From assembly GCF_024129865.1 (NCBI RefSeq), contig NZ_JAMYFE010000027.1, positions 1 to 64,000 on the forward strand: a stretch of 64,000 nucleotides of DNA, written 5' to 3'. This stretch comes from Stieleria tagensis (GTDB lineage Bacteria > Planctomycetota > Planctomycetia > Pirellulales > Pirellulaceae). The translations under genes and the position numbers were made by a program. The notes beneath the pieces are model-generated. The model was not told the origin of the DNA. It searched no databases and saw nothing but the letters and a program-made list of their open reading frames with translations. Of this stretch, positions 55,039 to 64,000 are shown piece by piece. The first letter of the stretch is position 1. Each line of letters opens with the position of its first letter.

Positions 55039-58000
55039 TTCGAAACAAGCAGGTCCGACAGGTGAATTTGAAAACAGACGCCGGCACTGGTTCTAAACAA
55101 CGTACCGTGATGTTCCGATTCATGATGGGGTTGGTTTGCTGGCTGCCGGTCCAGACGGTGCTGGCCCAAGCGGACCTGGCAGCACCAGTCGTCGATGGCC
55201 CGCCAAAATCAAGTGCTGTTGTCGTCGTACACAGTTATCTAATCGCACCGGCCCGCGTCGAAAAACTGCGTCGGGCTGCCGAACAGACGGGACAGCCGAT
55301 CGAATTTTTGGCGATGGAATCGACCGCCGCAGATACCTTGAATTCAGCGATTGCTGATTCAAAACTGGTGTTGATCGATGTGCCTCACCACAGCGTTGCC
55401 GATGCGATCATCAAGACAGCTGGTCAAGCTCTACAGTCCAGTGAAACACCCTATTTGTGGATCGGTGATCAAAAGGAAATCCGCCAAGGGATTGTGGTCA
55501 AGCCGGCTGAACTACTTAGCCAACGCGGCATTGCCCCGGATTGGGCGTCACGCGTCCGACAGTATTATCGCTACGGTGGCAAGACGAACACTTTGAATCT
55601 TGCACAGGCGTTGGCTGGCGAGATCCCGGCCGCTGACGACACCGACACGGTGACCGCAATGCCCGATCCGGTGCTGTTTCCCGAGCAGGGGTTTTATCAC
55701 CCGGATTGGCCCAGGATCGAAACGGAACTCTCAGCGGTGACCGCGAACTTTGCGAGTCGCGGAAAGCCGATCGTGGCGATTGCGATCAACCGTGTGTTGA
55801 TCTCCTCGGATGACACCGAGTGGGTTGATGCGATGATCGCTGCCCTGGCCGACCGAGATCTAGATAGCTATGCGTTTTATGGCCCACGTCAAAACAGTCA
55901 GCTCTACACCGAAATGACATGCCGCATCGACGATGCGGAAATCAAGCCGGTCGTCAATTTGATGATCAACGGCGCGCTCGTCTTCAGGCCTCAGCAACGC
56001 AAACTGGAATTGGACCAGATCGGTGTGCCGGTCTTGCAAACGTTGCCCGCGCTGAATGTCGATGCACAGCAATGGCAATCGAGTCGCGAGGGGCTGGCGG
56101 TGGAAGACATCTCGTACTACTACGCGTCCAGCGAGCTGGCTGGCATGGTTGATCCGATGCTGATTTCCGCCCGCGACCAGAAGACTCAGCTATTGCAGCC
56201 GATCACCGCGCAAATCGAAGCCGTTGCGGCGCGGGCACAAGCGATTTGTCAATTACAGCGCAAACCTGTGGATCAGCGACGGATCGCAATGGTCGTTTAC
56301 AACTATCCGCAAGGCGAGAACAACTTTGGCGCCTCGTTTTTGAACGTTCCCAAGAGTCTGGACCGTTTGGTCGTCGCGCTCCAGGAATCCGGTTATACGA
56401 CCGAGCCGATTGGTGCCGATGCGATCACGACCAAGACACAGACTGCTTTGCGGGGGCTGTACGATTCATTGGCGTTGATCGAGCAACAGCGTTCCGGCGC
56501 CGCCGAGTTCCTGTCGTTAGAGCGTTATCAAACTTGGTTTGATCAACTGCCGGAAGAAACTCAGAACCGGATCGTCGACTACTGGGGAACGCCGGAATCG
56601 ATGGCGCTCGAAATCGACGGAAAGAAATCCGACGGAATCGGATTTGTGATTCCCGGCGTGCAACTCGGTAACGTGTTGGTGCTGCCACAACCGCTGCGAC
56701 ACGAGATCACCACGGCGACCGACGACGACCTGAGAAAGAAACGCATCAATCATCAATCGACCGTTCCACTAAGTCATACGTATTTGGCGACCTATCTGTA
56801 TCTGCGAGAGCAGTGGCAGGCGGATGCAGTGGTGCATTTCGGGACGCATGGAACGCTCGAATGGGCTCCGGGCAAACAGCGTGCTCTGTCGATCTACGAT
56901 GACCCACTGATGGCACTCGGTGATCTGCCGAACATCTATCCCTACATCATGGATAACTTGGGTGAAGCGACCACGGCCAAACGTCGTGGTCGGGCGACAA
57001 TGATCAGTCACTTGACACCGATGTTCACCCCATCTGGTTTCCGTCCGGGCCTGCATGACATGCATGATCTGATGCACGATTGGGAAACCGTCAGCCCCGG
57101 CCCGGTTCGCCGCCAGATGGAAAAGCAGCTGGTCGAAAGTTTTGTCAGCCACCATTTGGATCGTGATCTGGATTGGACCGCCGAACAGATCGAATCCGAT
57201 TTCGAAGGATTCATGGAAGTCCTGCACCCATTTTTGGATGACATCGCGCAAGCGGCTCAACCACAGGGGCTGGCTGTTCTTGGCCAAGTTCCCACCCCAG
57301 ATCGCCGCTTTGGAATGGTGATGCAGATGCTGCGCAAACCGCTGATCGACGCTTTGGGTGAAGACATCGACGAAGTGTTTTTACTGGACGCCGAAAAGGT
57401 CACCAACTCTCGCCCGGCTCGGTGGCTGAGGATGGCGCTGGTCGACGCTGAATCCGCGAGTCAATTGGATTTGCGTCTGATCGATCAATTGGATACCAAC
57501 AAGCACACGTCGGTTCCCAACCGTGCCCGTGACAAAACGTTGGATCCGAAACGGTTGTTGGCGCTCGCCAAACGGGCTCAGCAGCTGGATTCGATGCTCG
57601 CCGAAAACAACGAGATCGATGCAATTCTGCAGGCGCTCAATGGACGACATGTTCCGTCCAGCTACGGCGGCGATCCGGTGCGAAACCCCGAAAGTCTGCC
57701 CACCGGTCAAAATCTATACGGATTCGATCCCACGCGTGTCCCCACCGAACAGGCCTGGCAGATCGGCGCCGGCGTGCTGGAGGAATGGATTCAAACCTAT
57801 CGAGATCGCCACGATGGAGATTTCCCACAGCAGATCGCTTTCACGATGTGGGCGGGCGAGACGATGCGGCATCAAGGTGTCATCGAATCACAAATCTTTC
57901 ACGCCTTGGGAGTCCGTCCGCACTGGAATGATTCTGGCCGGATGACCGGATTTGATGTCGTTCCCAGCAACGAACTCGATCGTCCTCGCATCGATGTGCT

Positions 58001-59300
58001 GTTGAGTGTGACCGGATCGTATCGCGACCAGTTCCCGCATTTGATGCAATGGATCGATCAAGCCGTGGTGGCGGTGTCCCAGTTGGATGATCCAGTCGCC
58101 GATACACCGTCCGGTTCAGCATCACAGGCCAACTATGTTGCCGAACACGTGAATGCCCTCCGTGACGAATTGGAATCCGCCGGCGTTGCACCGGCCGATG
58201 CGGCACGCCAATCCACCGCACGCGTGTTTTCCAACGAACCTGGCGGCTATGGGACGGGTTTGAACGATGCGGCCTACGCCAGCGACTTGTGGGAGCGACA
58301 AAACCATGGCGGTGGTGATGCGGAAATGGCAGATCTATTCACCAGTCGCATGGGGTACGCCTATGGCGATGGACTGGAGGGTGTTGCCGCCAAATCATTG
58401 TTCGCCAAACAAATTGCCAGTGTCGATGCTGCCTTTCTATCGCGATCTTCGAACACGTACGGTGTGCTGACCAGCGATGACCCCTTCGCCTATTTGGGCG
58501 GTTTTTCGCTTGCCGCGCGAGCCGCCGGAGCCGACGCGCCGGAGTTGTATGTTCAGAACCTGCGCGACGAGTCGGAAGTGATCGTCGATAGCGCAGCCGG
58601 GTCGATCGCGAAAGAAATGCAAACGCGCTATCTGCACCCGCAGTGGATTCGATCACAGCAGGCTGAAGGATACAGCGGGACACTGCAAGTGCTGAAAGCA
58701 ACCCAGTTCCTGTGGGGCTGGCAAGTCACCGCGCCGGAAACGATTCGTGAAGATCAATGGCAATCGATGATGGATGTTTATGTCAACGATGAATACGAAC
58801 TTGGGACTCGTGAGTGGCTGCAGGAGGACAACCCGCAGGCACTGGCTCAGATTTTGGAGCGGATGGTGGACGCGGTGCGTTTGGACTATTGGCAGCCCGA
58901 TCTGGAAACGCGTGAGAAATTGTTAGATTCCTATGACCAGATGATGCGTCAAAGCGAATTGATCGAAAGCAATCGCCAGGTCCAGCAATTCGTCAGTGTC
59001 CAATTGAAATCCAAGCCTGCGCTAAAGCCCGACCCCTCGGTGGCGAACAGTGCCGAGCTGCCAGTCGATCCAGTGACAGCGGCACCGAATGCGACACCGA
59101 GACAAACAACGACACCGAGTGCTGATGCGCCCGAGTTTGTCCGTGGCCAAGAGATGCGGCCGGTATCACAGCCGGATGTTGTGGGCCAGCAACCGCAACG
59201 GCGAACATTGATGGCGGTTGTGATCTTGGGCTGCGTGCTGCTGATGGGTGGATTCCTACAATATCGGCGCCTTTCCAAAAGCCAGGGGCAGCAATCATGA
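55035..59300 (+). CDS. cobN: CobN/BchH-like chelatase, exported and membrane-anchored
   Basis: A 1421-residue member of the CobN / magnesium-chelatase H family. Conserved parts include NYPQGENNFGASFLNVPKSL, HFGTHGTLEWAPGK (His601, His605, Glu609), LGDLPNIYPYIMDNLGEATTAKRRGRA and HLTP. Unlike cytoplasmic CobN it has a signal peptide (about 26-46, ending VLAQA) and a C-terminal helix (about 1393-1408) followed by a positive tail, so the body should be periplasmic and tethered to the inner membrane. No cobS/cobT chelatase ATPase genes are present; instead the ExbB-like and DUF2149 genes lie directly before it, with 4-base overlaps. The best reading is a proton-motive-force-coupled chelatase or dechelatase acting on corrinoids or tetrapyrroles in the periplasm; cobalt insertion remains possible. 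Confidence 0.85.
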   Translation: MIRNKQVRQVNLKTDAGTGSKQRTVMFRFMMGLVCWLPVQTVLAQADLAAPVVDGPPKSSAVVVVHSYLIAPARVEKLRRAAEQTGQPIEFLAMESTAADTLNSAIADSKLVLIDVPHHSVADAIIKTAGQALQSSETPYLWIGDQKEIRQGIVVKPAELLSQRGIAPDWASRVRQYYRYGGKTNTLNLAQALAGEIPAADDTDTVTAMPDPVLFPEQGFYHPDWPRIETELSAVTANFASRGKPIVAIAINRVLISSDDTEWVDAMIAALADRDLDSYAFYGPRQNSQLYTEMTCRIDDAEIKPVVNLMINGALVFRPQQRKLELDQIGVPVLQTLPALNVDAQQWQSSREGLAVEDISYYYASSELAGMVDPMLISARDQKTQLLQPITAQIEAVAARAQAICQLQRKPVDQRRIAMVVYNYPQGENNFGASFLNVPKSLDRLVVALQESGYTTEPIGADAITTKTQTALRGLYDSLALIEQQRSGAAEFLSLERYQTWFDQLPEETQNRIVDYWGTPESMALEIDGKKSDGIGFVIPGVQLGNVLVLPQPLRHEITTATDDDLRKKRINHQSTVPLSHTYLATYLYLREQWQADAVVHFGTHGTLEWAPGKQRALSIYDDPLMALGDLPNIYPYIMDNLGEATTAKRRGRATMISHLTPMFTPSGFRPGLHDMHDLMHDWETVSPGPVRRQMEKQLVESFVSHHLDRDLDWTAEQIESDFEGFMEVLHPFLDDIAQAAQPQGLAVLGQVPTPDRRFGMVMQMLRKPLIDALGEDIDEVFLLDAEKVTNSRPARWLRMALVDAESASQLDLRLIDQLDTNKHTSVPNRARDKTLDPKRLLALAKRAQQLDSMLAENNEIDAILQALNGRHVPSSYGGDPVRNPESLPTGQNLYGFDPTRVPTEQAWQIGAGVLEEWIQTYRDRHDGDFPQQIAFTMWAGETMRHQGVIESQIFHALGVRPHWNDSGRMTGFDVVPSNELDRPRIDVLLSVTGSYRDQFPHLMQWIDQAVVAVSQLDDPVADTPSGSASQANYVAEHVNALRDELESAGVAPADAARQSTARVFSNEPGGYGTGLNDAAYASDLWERQNHGGGDAEMADLFTSRMGYAYGDGLEGVAAKSLFAKQIASVDAAFLSRSSNTYGVLTSDDPFAYLGGFSLAARAAGADAPELYVQNLRDESEVIVDSAAGSIAKEMQTRYLHPQWIRSQQAEGYSGTLQVLKATQFLWGWQVTAPETIREDQWQSMMDVYVNDEYELGTREWLQEDNPQALAQILERMVDAVRLDYWQPDLETREKLLDSYDQMMRQSELIESNRQVQQFVSVQLKSKPALKPDPSVANSAELPVDPVTAAPNATPRQTTTPSADAPEFVRGQEMRPVSQPDVVGQQPQRRTLMAVVILGCVLLMGGFLQYRRLSKSQGQQS

Positions 59301-60346
59301 GAGAATTCTCTGAGGCCGCCGAGCCGTGGGATGTCGAAGCGATGCAACAACGGCTTGATGGATTGTGCAAACCGCCCGGCAGCTTGGGGATGATCGAATC
59401 GATCGCCGCCCGGCTGTGCATGACCCAACGCACGTGTCGGCCGAAAACGCGACCGCGCCATGTCACCGTGTTTGCGGCCGACCATGGCGTGACTTGCGAA
59501 GGCGTCACCGCGTGGCCGAGTTCGGTGACGGGGGCGGTGGTCAATCTGATGCAGCAAGGACGAACTGCCAGCGGAGTCTTTGCCGGATCACTCGGGTGCA
59601 GCTATGAAGTGGTCGACGTTGGATTGTTGTCGCCATGCGGGTCGACCGGTGGTCGGTTGGTCGATCGATCCGGTCGGCGTGGAACGGGAAACCTGATGCG
59701 CGAACCGGCGATGGACGAAGCAGAATTCAGCCATGCCTGGCAGGCCGGGGTTGAGCGTGCGCAGATCGCTTGTGATGCGGGCAATCAGATTTTGATGGGC
59801 GGCGAAATGGGAATCGGCAACACCACGTCGGCCAGCTGTTTGATTGCGCTTTTGTGTGACAACGAATTGGTTGCTACCGAGTCAGTCGAAACGTTGGTGG
59901 GACCTGGTGCTGGGATCGACGATCAACAATTGCAGCACAAGCGCCAAGTGGTGCGAGCCGCGGTCGATCGCGTCCGCGGGCTTGGGATTCAATCACCTGA
60001 CCAGCTCGCTTGTCAGGTCGGAGGATTCGAGATCGTGGCGCTTGCCGGGTTTTTTCAGCACGCCGCCCAGCGGGGCAGGACGGTCGTCGTCGATGGATTG
60101 ATCGCGACCGCAGCTGCACTGTTGGCCCAGCGGATGCACCCGGGAACCTCGGATCAAATGATCGCCGGCCACCGCTCGACCGAACCGGGGCAAACCGCGG
60201 CGCTTGCGAGTTTAGACTTGGTGCCGGTGTTGGATCTACAGATGCGACTGGGCGAAGCGACAGGCGCGTTGGCTGCGCTGCCACTGATCGACTTGGCGGC
60301 GGCAATGATCAACGACATGGCAACCTTGGACGAACTGGAGTTGTGA
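59297..60346 (+). CDS. cobT: Nicotinate-nucleotide:DMB phosphoribosyltransferase
   Basis: A 349-residue CobT. It begins with the family block LCKPPGSLGMIESIA and TVFAADHGVT, contains GGEMGIGNTTSAS, and has the catalytic Glu in MRLGEATGALAALP (Glu320; Glu317 in Salmonella). It joins the lower ligand to ribose phosphate, giving alpha-ribazole phosphate. DMB is supplied by the BluB domain two genes earlier. It overlaps cobN (ATGA) and cobS (TGATG). Confidence 0.97.
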   Translation: MREFSEAAEPWDVEAMQQRLDGLCKPPGSLGMIESIAARLCMTQRTCRPKTRPRHVTVFAADHGVTCEGVTAWPSSVTGAVVNLMQQGRTASGVFAGSLGCSYEVVDVGLLSPCGSTGGRLVDRSGRRGTGNLMREPAMDEAEFSHAWQAGVERAQIACDAGNQILMGGEMGIGNTTSASCLIALLCDNELVATESVETLVGPGAGIDDQQLQHKRQVVRAAVDRVRGLGIQSPDQLACQVGGFEIVALAGFFQHAAQRGRTVVVDGLIATAAALLAQRMHPGTSDQMIAGHRSTEPGQTAALASLDLVPVLDLQMRLGEATGALAALPLIDLAAAMINDMATLDELEL

Positions 60347-61158
60347 TGAATCCTTCAGCGGCGGACACGCCTCGCGCCGAAAGGAATCTGTGCAGAACCC
60401 TGGCGGTCGCGATCCAATTCTTGACGCGGGTTCCGATGCCGGGACTCTCTGGGATCACAGCCGATCAATATAGAGAGCTATTGCGCCGCGCAGTGATTTT
60501 CTTTCCGATCGTCGGCGGACTGGTGGGTTGTTGGACGGCGGCATTGTTTGTGGGTGGCCTGTGGATCGGATTCACGCCCTTGGTCGCAGCCTTGATTTCA
60601 CTCGGCGCGGAAGCTTTGTTGACCGGGGCTTTTCATGAAGATGCGTTGGCGGATACCTGCGATGCATTGGGCGGCGGATGGACTCGCGATCAAGTGTTGG
60701 AAATCATGAAAGACAGCCGATTGGGAACCTACGGCTCGGTCGGATTGATCATCGGTGTCGGTACGCGGGCCGCTGCGATGGCAGCCATCGGCGCAGCGAA
60801 CATGATGACCGCGGCGATTGTGATCGTGGCTGCGGCAAGTTTGGGACGCGCTGCGATTGTGCTGATGATGGCCACCACGGATCCGATCCAAGATCGCAAT
60901 TCACAAGCCAAAGACATCTCTGGCAGTCAAACGATCAAGCGTGCACTCACCGCGGCGTTGATCAGTTTGCCGTTTTGGATCATGTGGCCTGTGACGTTGC
61001 CGGTTGTGGCTGGATGTTCGCTGTTGGCAAGTTTGCTGGTACTGGTTTGGTTTCGCCGCAAAATCATTCAGCGGGTCGGCGGCACAACCGGCGACCTGCT
61101 CGGTTGCAGCGGGTTTTTGATTCAAGGTGTGATTTTGGTTGGTGCGTCGGCACAATGA
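60346..61158 (+). CDS. cobS: Adenosylcobalamin-5'-phosphate synthase
   Basis: A 270-residue membrane enzyme that joins adenosylcobinamide-GDP and alpha-ribazole (phosphate). FLTRVPMP near residue 26 and the metal-binding TGAFHEDALADTCDALGGG (93-111) are diagnostic, followed by DSRLGTYG. About six membrane helices follow. ATG 60346 is chosen for its overlap with the cobT stop. It is not related to the AAA protein also called CobS in aerobic cobaltochelatase. Confidence 0.96.
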   Translation: MNPSAADTPRAERNLCRTLAVAIQFLTRVPMPGLSGITADQYRELLRRAVIFFPIVGGLVGCWTAALFVGGLWIGFTPLVAALISLGAEALLTGAFHEDALADTCDALGGGWTRDQVLEIMKDSRLGTYGSVGLIIGVGTRAAAMAAIGAANMMTAAIVIVAAASLGRAAIVLMMATTDPIQDRNSQAKDISGSQTIKRALTAALISLPFWIMWPVTLPVVAGCSLLASLLVLVWFRRKIIQRVGGTTGDLLGCSGFLIQGVILVGASAQ

Positions 61159-61778
61159 GTGATTCGATCGAGATTTTGTTGGTCCGCCACGGTGAGATCG
61201 ATCCGAGAATGAAAAAGATCTGCTACGGGGCGATGGACATCGATCTGAGCGACCAGGGACGTCTGGATTCGCAGCGCGTTGCTCAGCAGATTCTCACGTC
61301 CGTTGCTCCACAAGCGATCTTTCACAGCGGGCTGTCGCGGACGCGTTACATGGCTGACCAAATCGCTCGACTTGGGCCAGACCCGTTGCCCGTCATCGAT
61401 GACATGCGATTGCGCGAACGCAACTATGGTCGCTGGCAAGGACTCAGCTGGGATGACGCCTACGCCAGTGATCCAGAGAACTTTGACGGTCTGATTGAGC
61501 GACCCGATAGCTACCGTCCGCCCGGCGGAGAAACGACGACAGAGATGCAAGACCGCATGGTCGACTGGCTGGACGATCTTGTCACACGGTCCAGCGGCGA
61601 CCAACCTGGGCCGATCATCGCGGTGTCACACAGCGGGCCAATCGCCGCCATGGCTGGCAAACTACTGAATCTGCCCCCGACTCAGTGGGGCCCCTGGATG
61701 GTCGCTCCGCTGGCCACGATCCACCTGGTTGGCCGTCGGCACCTCAGTACCGTTTCATGGGAGGTCAGGAAACGGTAG
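61155..61778 (+). CDS. cobC: Alpha-ribazole-phosphate phosphatase (histidine phosphatase family)
   Basis: A 207-residue phosphoglycerate-mutase-like enzyme. The catalytic block is LLVRHGEID (Arg11, His12), then RERNYGRWQGLSWDD, and the second His in IAVSHSGPIAAMAGK. It removes the 5' phosphate from alpha-ribazole phosphate or from adenosylcobalamin phosphate. It is the last gene of the operon, joined to cobS by ATGA, and convergent with the metalloprotease gene 43 bases further. Confidence 0.92.
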   Translation: MSDSIEILLVRHGEIDPRMKKICYGAMDIDLSDQGRLDSQRVAQQILTSVAPQAIFHSGLSRTRYMADQIARLGPDPLPVIDDMRLRERNYGRWQGLSWDDAYASDPENFDGLIERPDSYRPPGGETTTEMQDRMVDWLDDLVTRSSGDQPGPIIAVSHSGPIAAMAGKLLNLPPTQWGPWMVAPLATIHLVGRRHLSTVSWEVRKR

Positions 61779-61821
61779 TGACCGACGAAGGATGGTGCTC
61801 GCTAGAGAAATGCGTTGAAAC

Positions 61822-64000
61822 TTATTTCTCGCAGACGATCGTTGCGATCAGCGCGTCGAGTCCTCTGACCCGAGACAGTTCGCTGTCGTCTTGTGAGTCC
61901 GAATCAGCGATTGATTGACTCGTCAATCGATGCACTCTGTCCAACACGGTTGGATTGAGAACGGTCTGTCCGTTGGGTTTCAGACGGGAGATGAGTTCAG
62001 CTCGGGCGTCTTGCCCGATGACAAGACCGTCCTCTGCGTGACCACTGCGATGAGATTGTTGTGATCCGGCACCATCTTTCCATAGGACCGAAAAGAAAGC
62101 CGAAAATTGAATCGTGTCATCGCTGACAAAAATAAGGTCGCCCCCAGAAGGTGCTTTTGCGTCATTGCCCTTCTTTCCTTTTCCATTGCCTCGGCCCTTT
62201 TCATCGTCCTGGTTGTTTACTTGGACATCGTCGACCGGTAGACCAGCGTAGGATGGATCGGCACTTTGTGCGTTCGAGAGTGCGATTGTGTAATCAACAT
62301 TGCCATCACGATCGCTGTCATCGACTGGAATCACGATGACTGATTGCGGCTGGTCCCAATTGTCTGAGGTGAATCGCAATAGCCCGGTGCTCACCAATCC
62401 CTCGGTGGCGTCGAGCGATGTCACAGAAATCGTAACTTCGGCCGACGGGCGGGAATCAAGCACGACTGAAAAGGAATCCGAGTTGCCATTTTCCCGCGTG
62501 GTCAGACCGCTGGTCGGCGAGACTGAGATGCCAGGCGCAACGATCACATCATCGTTGACAATGACACCCTCCGCGGTTGATCCTGTGATCACCGTGGTTT
62601 CCGTCGCACCGGATAGGCTGACTGCGAAACGCTCGTCAAATTCGACTTCCGTATCGCCCGCCACATCGACCAAGATTGTTTTCGAGACTTCACCTGGGCC
62701 GAACGAGACTGAGCCACTTGGGTAATCGCCAATCGCGAAGTCTTGACGATCGGCAGGGTGCTGACCGACTCCGGCAACTGTATAGTCCAGCGTTGTTGAT
62801 CGCGTTGTATTTCCCGATCGGCTGACGACAAAAGAGTGTGTGCGAGATCCCGAATTTCCTTCGACCAAATTCGCGTTTTGCGCCGAAACAGCCACGAACT
62901 CCGTATCCGTGGGAACGACGCTGCCGCTAATGAAATACTGCCCCAGGCTGGCGTAGTCGCTATACCCATCGGTTGCCGGATTGCCGTTGCCTGTTCCACT
63001 GATATGCAAGAAATATTGACCGGCGGTCGCCGCCAGTTGAATTCCCGCCGACAACGTCTCGATTGGATTGGAACTGGCAACTAGTTGGCTGGATGCGTCG
63101 TAGAGTTCTAGCAGGACATCCAGATTGGGGCCGCGATCAAGCGGCGAAACGTCAATTTGAATTGATCCGCTGTCGGTCGAAAACGCAAACACGTCGACAT
63201 CATTTGATCGTTCAATAATCCCCCAATCGCTGATGACGTCGTTGACGGTCGCGAGAGGTGATGCGTTTGCATCAACGCTACCGTGGTCGTCGGTGCGATA
63301 TGAGAAGCCATTGTTGCTGGTGATAATCGCCAAGTCGTCTTGTGATTGACTGGCGGCTGAATATTCACCCCGACTCCACTGGGTCACGTTTTGATAGTAA
63401 CTACTGCCCATGATCGGAGCCCAACCGGTTTCACCGCTCCCCTGCCCCTTGAAGTACTCTTCCGACGGACTGGTTCGGCCATCATGGCTCAGTCCCAAAG
63501 CATGCCCCACTTCATGGCTGATCGCTTCCGCTGTGTATTTCTCGTTGCCATTACCTAGTTGGGCTTCGAACACAAATGCCGGGCTATCGTAGGACCAATT
63601 GAAGGATCCGACATAGGCGACGCCGCCGGCGGCAGAGCCCCACCAATCGCTGCTGCTGCCTCCGATGACAGCTCGGGTGCCCCATTGTGTATCCGACGAC
63701 CCGCTTTTGACCAACGCACCGACGCCGGGATCCTCAGTCGTGACGTCGACATCAAACGGGATGAAGTCTTCGGCCACTCGCTCCCAGATCCATTGAATTC
63801 GCTGGAGTTCTCCATCGCTGAAGGAACTGGCGTCACCGTCAAAATCATAGGCCGGAGTGACAATATCGGCTCCCCCGTTGTAGTTGCTGTTCCAGATCGT
63901 TCCAGACGTGACATGGCCGTCAAAGTCTAAGTAGATGGTCTTACTGGCACCCGGATTGCTGTGTAGTGCAAACGTTTCTGACAATGAGGCCGGGGTTTCG
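61822..64000 (-). CDS. Secreted metzincin-type metalloprotease with Calx-beta domain (N-terminus off window)
   Basis: At least 725 residues; the frame stays open to the window edge, where the visible start reads ETPASLSETFALHSNPGASK, so the N-terminus is missing. The protease domain has the zinc site HEVGHALGLSHDG and a typical metzincin downstream Met-turn (WAPIMGSSYY). A pre-peptidase C-terminal-like domain (DVDVFAFSTDSGSIQIDVSP) and a Calx-beta domain (VEGNSGSRTHSFVVSRSG to VIVNDD) follow, then another beta-domain and a Lys/Gly linker. The C-terminal ~110 residues have RGLDALIA near the end. It is likely extracellular; the substrate is unknown. Confidence 0.88.
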   Translation of the reverse strand, partial: ETPASLSETFALHSNPGASKTIYLDFDGHVTSGTIWNSNYNGGADIVTPAYDFDGDASSFSDGELQRIQWIWERVAEDFIPFDVDVTTEDPGVGALVKSGSSDTQWGTRAVIGGSSSDWWGSAAGGVAYVGSFNWSYDSPAFVFEAQLGNGNEKYTAEAISHEVGHALGLSHDGRTSPSEEYFKGQGSGETGWAPIMGSSYYQNVTQWSRGEYSAASQSQDDLAIITSNNGFSYRTDDHGSVDANASPLATVNDVISDWGIIERSNDVDVFAFSTDSGSIQIDVSPLDRGPNLDVLLELYDASSQLVASSNPIETLSAGIQLAATAGQYFLHISGTGNGNPATDGYSDYASLGQYFISGSVVPTDTEFVAVSAQNANLVEGNSGSRTHSFVVSRSGNTTRSTTLDYTVAGVGQHPADRQDFAIGDYPSGSVSFGPGEVSKTILVDVAGDTEVEFDERFAVSLSGATETTVITGSTAEGVIVNDDVIVAPGISVSPTSGLTTRENGNSDSFSVVLDSRPSAEVTISVTSLDATEGLVSTGLLRFTSDNWDQPQSVIVIPVDDSDRDGNVDYTIALSNAQSADPSYAGLPVDDVQVNNQDDEKGRGNGKGKKGNDAKAPSGGDLIFVSDDTIQFSAFFSVLWKDGAGSQQSHRSGHAEDGLVIGQDARAELISRLKPNGQTVLNPTVLDRVHRLTSQSIADSDSQDDSELSRVRGLDALIATIVCEK

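Noticed and set aside
55035-59300. Ordinary cytoplasmic aerobic cobaltochelatase CobN
   Set aside because: Signal peptide, C-terminal anchor, absence of the CobS/CobT ATPase genes and linkage to ExbB-like and DUF2149 genes argue against it, though the chelatase fold itself is accepted.
60678-61154. N-terminal extension of cobC inside cobS
   Set aside because: The frame is open upstream, but histidine-phosphatase homology starts at the ATG at 61155, which overlaps the cobS stop as at the other junctions.

Overview
The window is about 64 kb of a planctomycete chromosome, most likely a Rhodopirellula-like member of the Pirellulaceae. This is inferred from a DUF1559 pseudopilin-like protein with the H-x9-DG motif, a formylglycine-type sulfatase, DUF11-repeat and metzincin/Calx-beta surface proteins, few clear Shine-Dalgarno sites, moderate GC and several families of palindromic intergenic repeats. 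No phage, plasmid or intact insertion-sequence genes were seen.

Layout. 0-2.4 kb (minus strand): a STAS protein and a short sensorless histidine kinase, then two small lipoproteins, one extremely histidine-rich. 2.3-4.6 kb: a MITE-like repeat and the GTPase TypA/BipA. 5.1-12.6 kb (plus): a complete Na+-translocating NADH:quinone reductase operon nqrABCDEF, closed by a flavin transferase ApbE that appears fused to the maturation factor NqrM. 12.7-18.9 kb: a HAD phosphatase, a DUF3754 membrane protein, a large DUF11 lipoprotein and an LTxxQ/Gly-rich exported protein. 19.1-19.6 kb: five tandem ~98-bp repeats. 19.6-26.0 kb (minus): mutS, a VanZ-like membrane protein and uvrB. 26.3-30.4 kb (plus): a Tat-type GMC oxidoreductase and a sulfatase. 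31.0-38.8 kb: an RND efflux adaptor and pump (plus), a tRNA-Gln with its own terminator, and a TolC-like protein (minus). 39.0-44.0 kb (minus): a glycosyltransferase overlapping an FHA-GAF-sigma54 activator, then the peptide/pyruvate-type transporter CstA. 44.2-61.8 kb (plus): a cobalamin riboswitch followed by a 14-gene corrinoid operon. 61.8-64 kb (minus): a secreted metalloprotease that runs off the window.

The corrinoid operon is the highlight. After the riboswitch come a DUF1559 protein, cobQ, cobO, cobU, btuF, btuC, btuD, cbiB, a cobD-bluB fusion, an ExbB/MotA-like protein, a DUF2149 (ExbD-like) protein, a CobN-like giant protein, cobT, cobS and cobC. Nearly all junctions are ATGA/TGATG-type overlaps. 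The set covers uptake across the inner membrane, adenosylation, amidation, aminopropanol attachment, lower-ligand synthesis and nucleotide-loop assembly. No corrin-ring genes are present in the window.

The CobN homologue has a signal peptide and a C-terminal membrane anchor and is coupled genetically to a proton-channel pair. It is therefore better read as a periplasmic, proton-motive-force-linked chelatase-like machine than as the cytoplasmic CobNST cobaltochelatase. This is the best candidate for an under-described system here.
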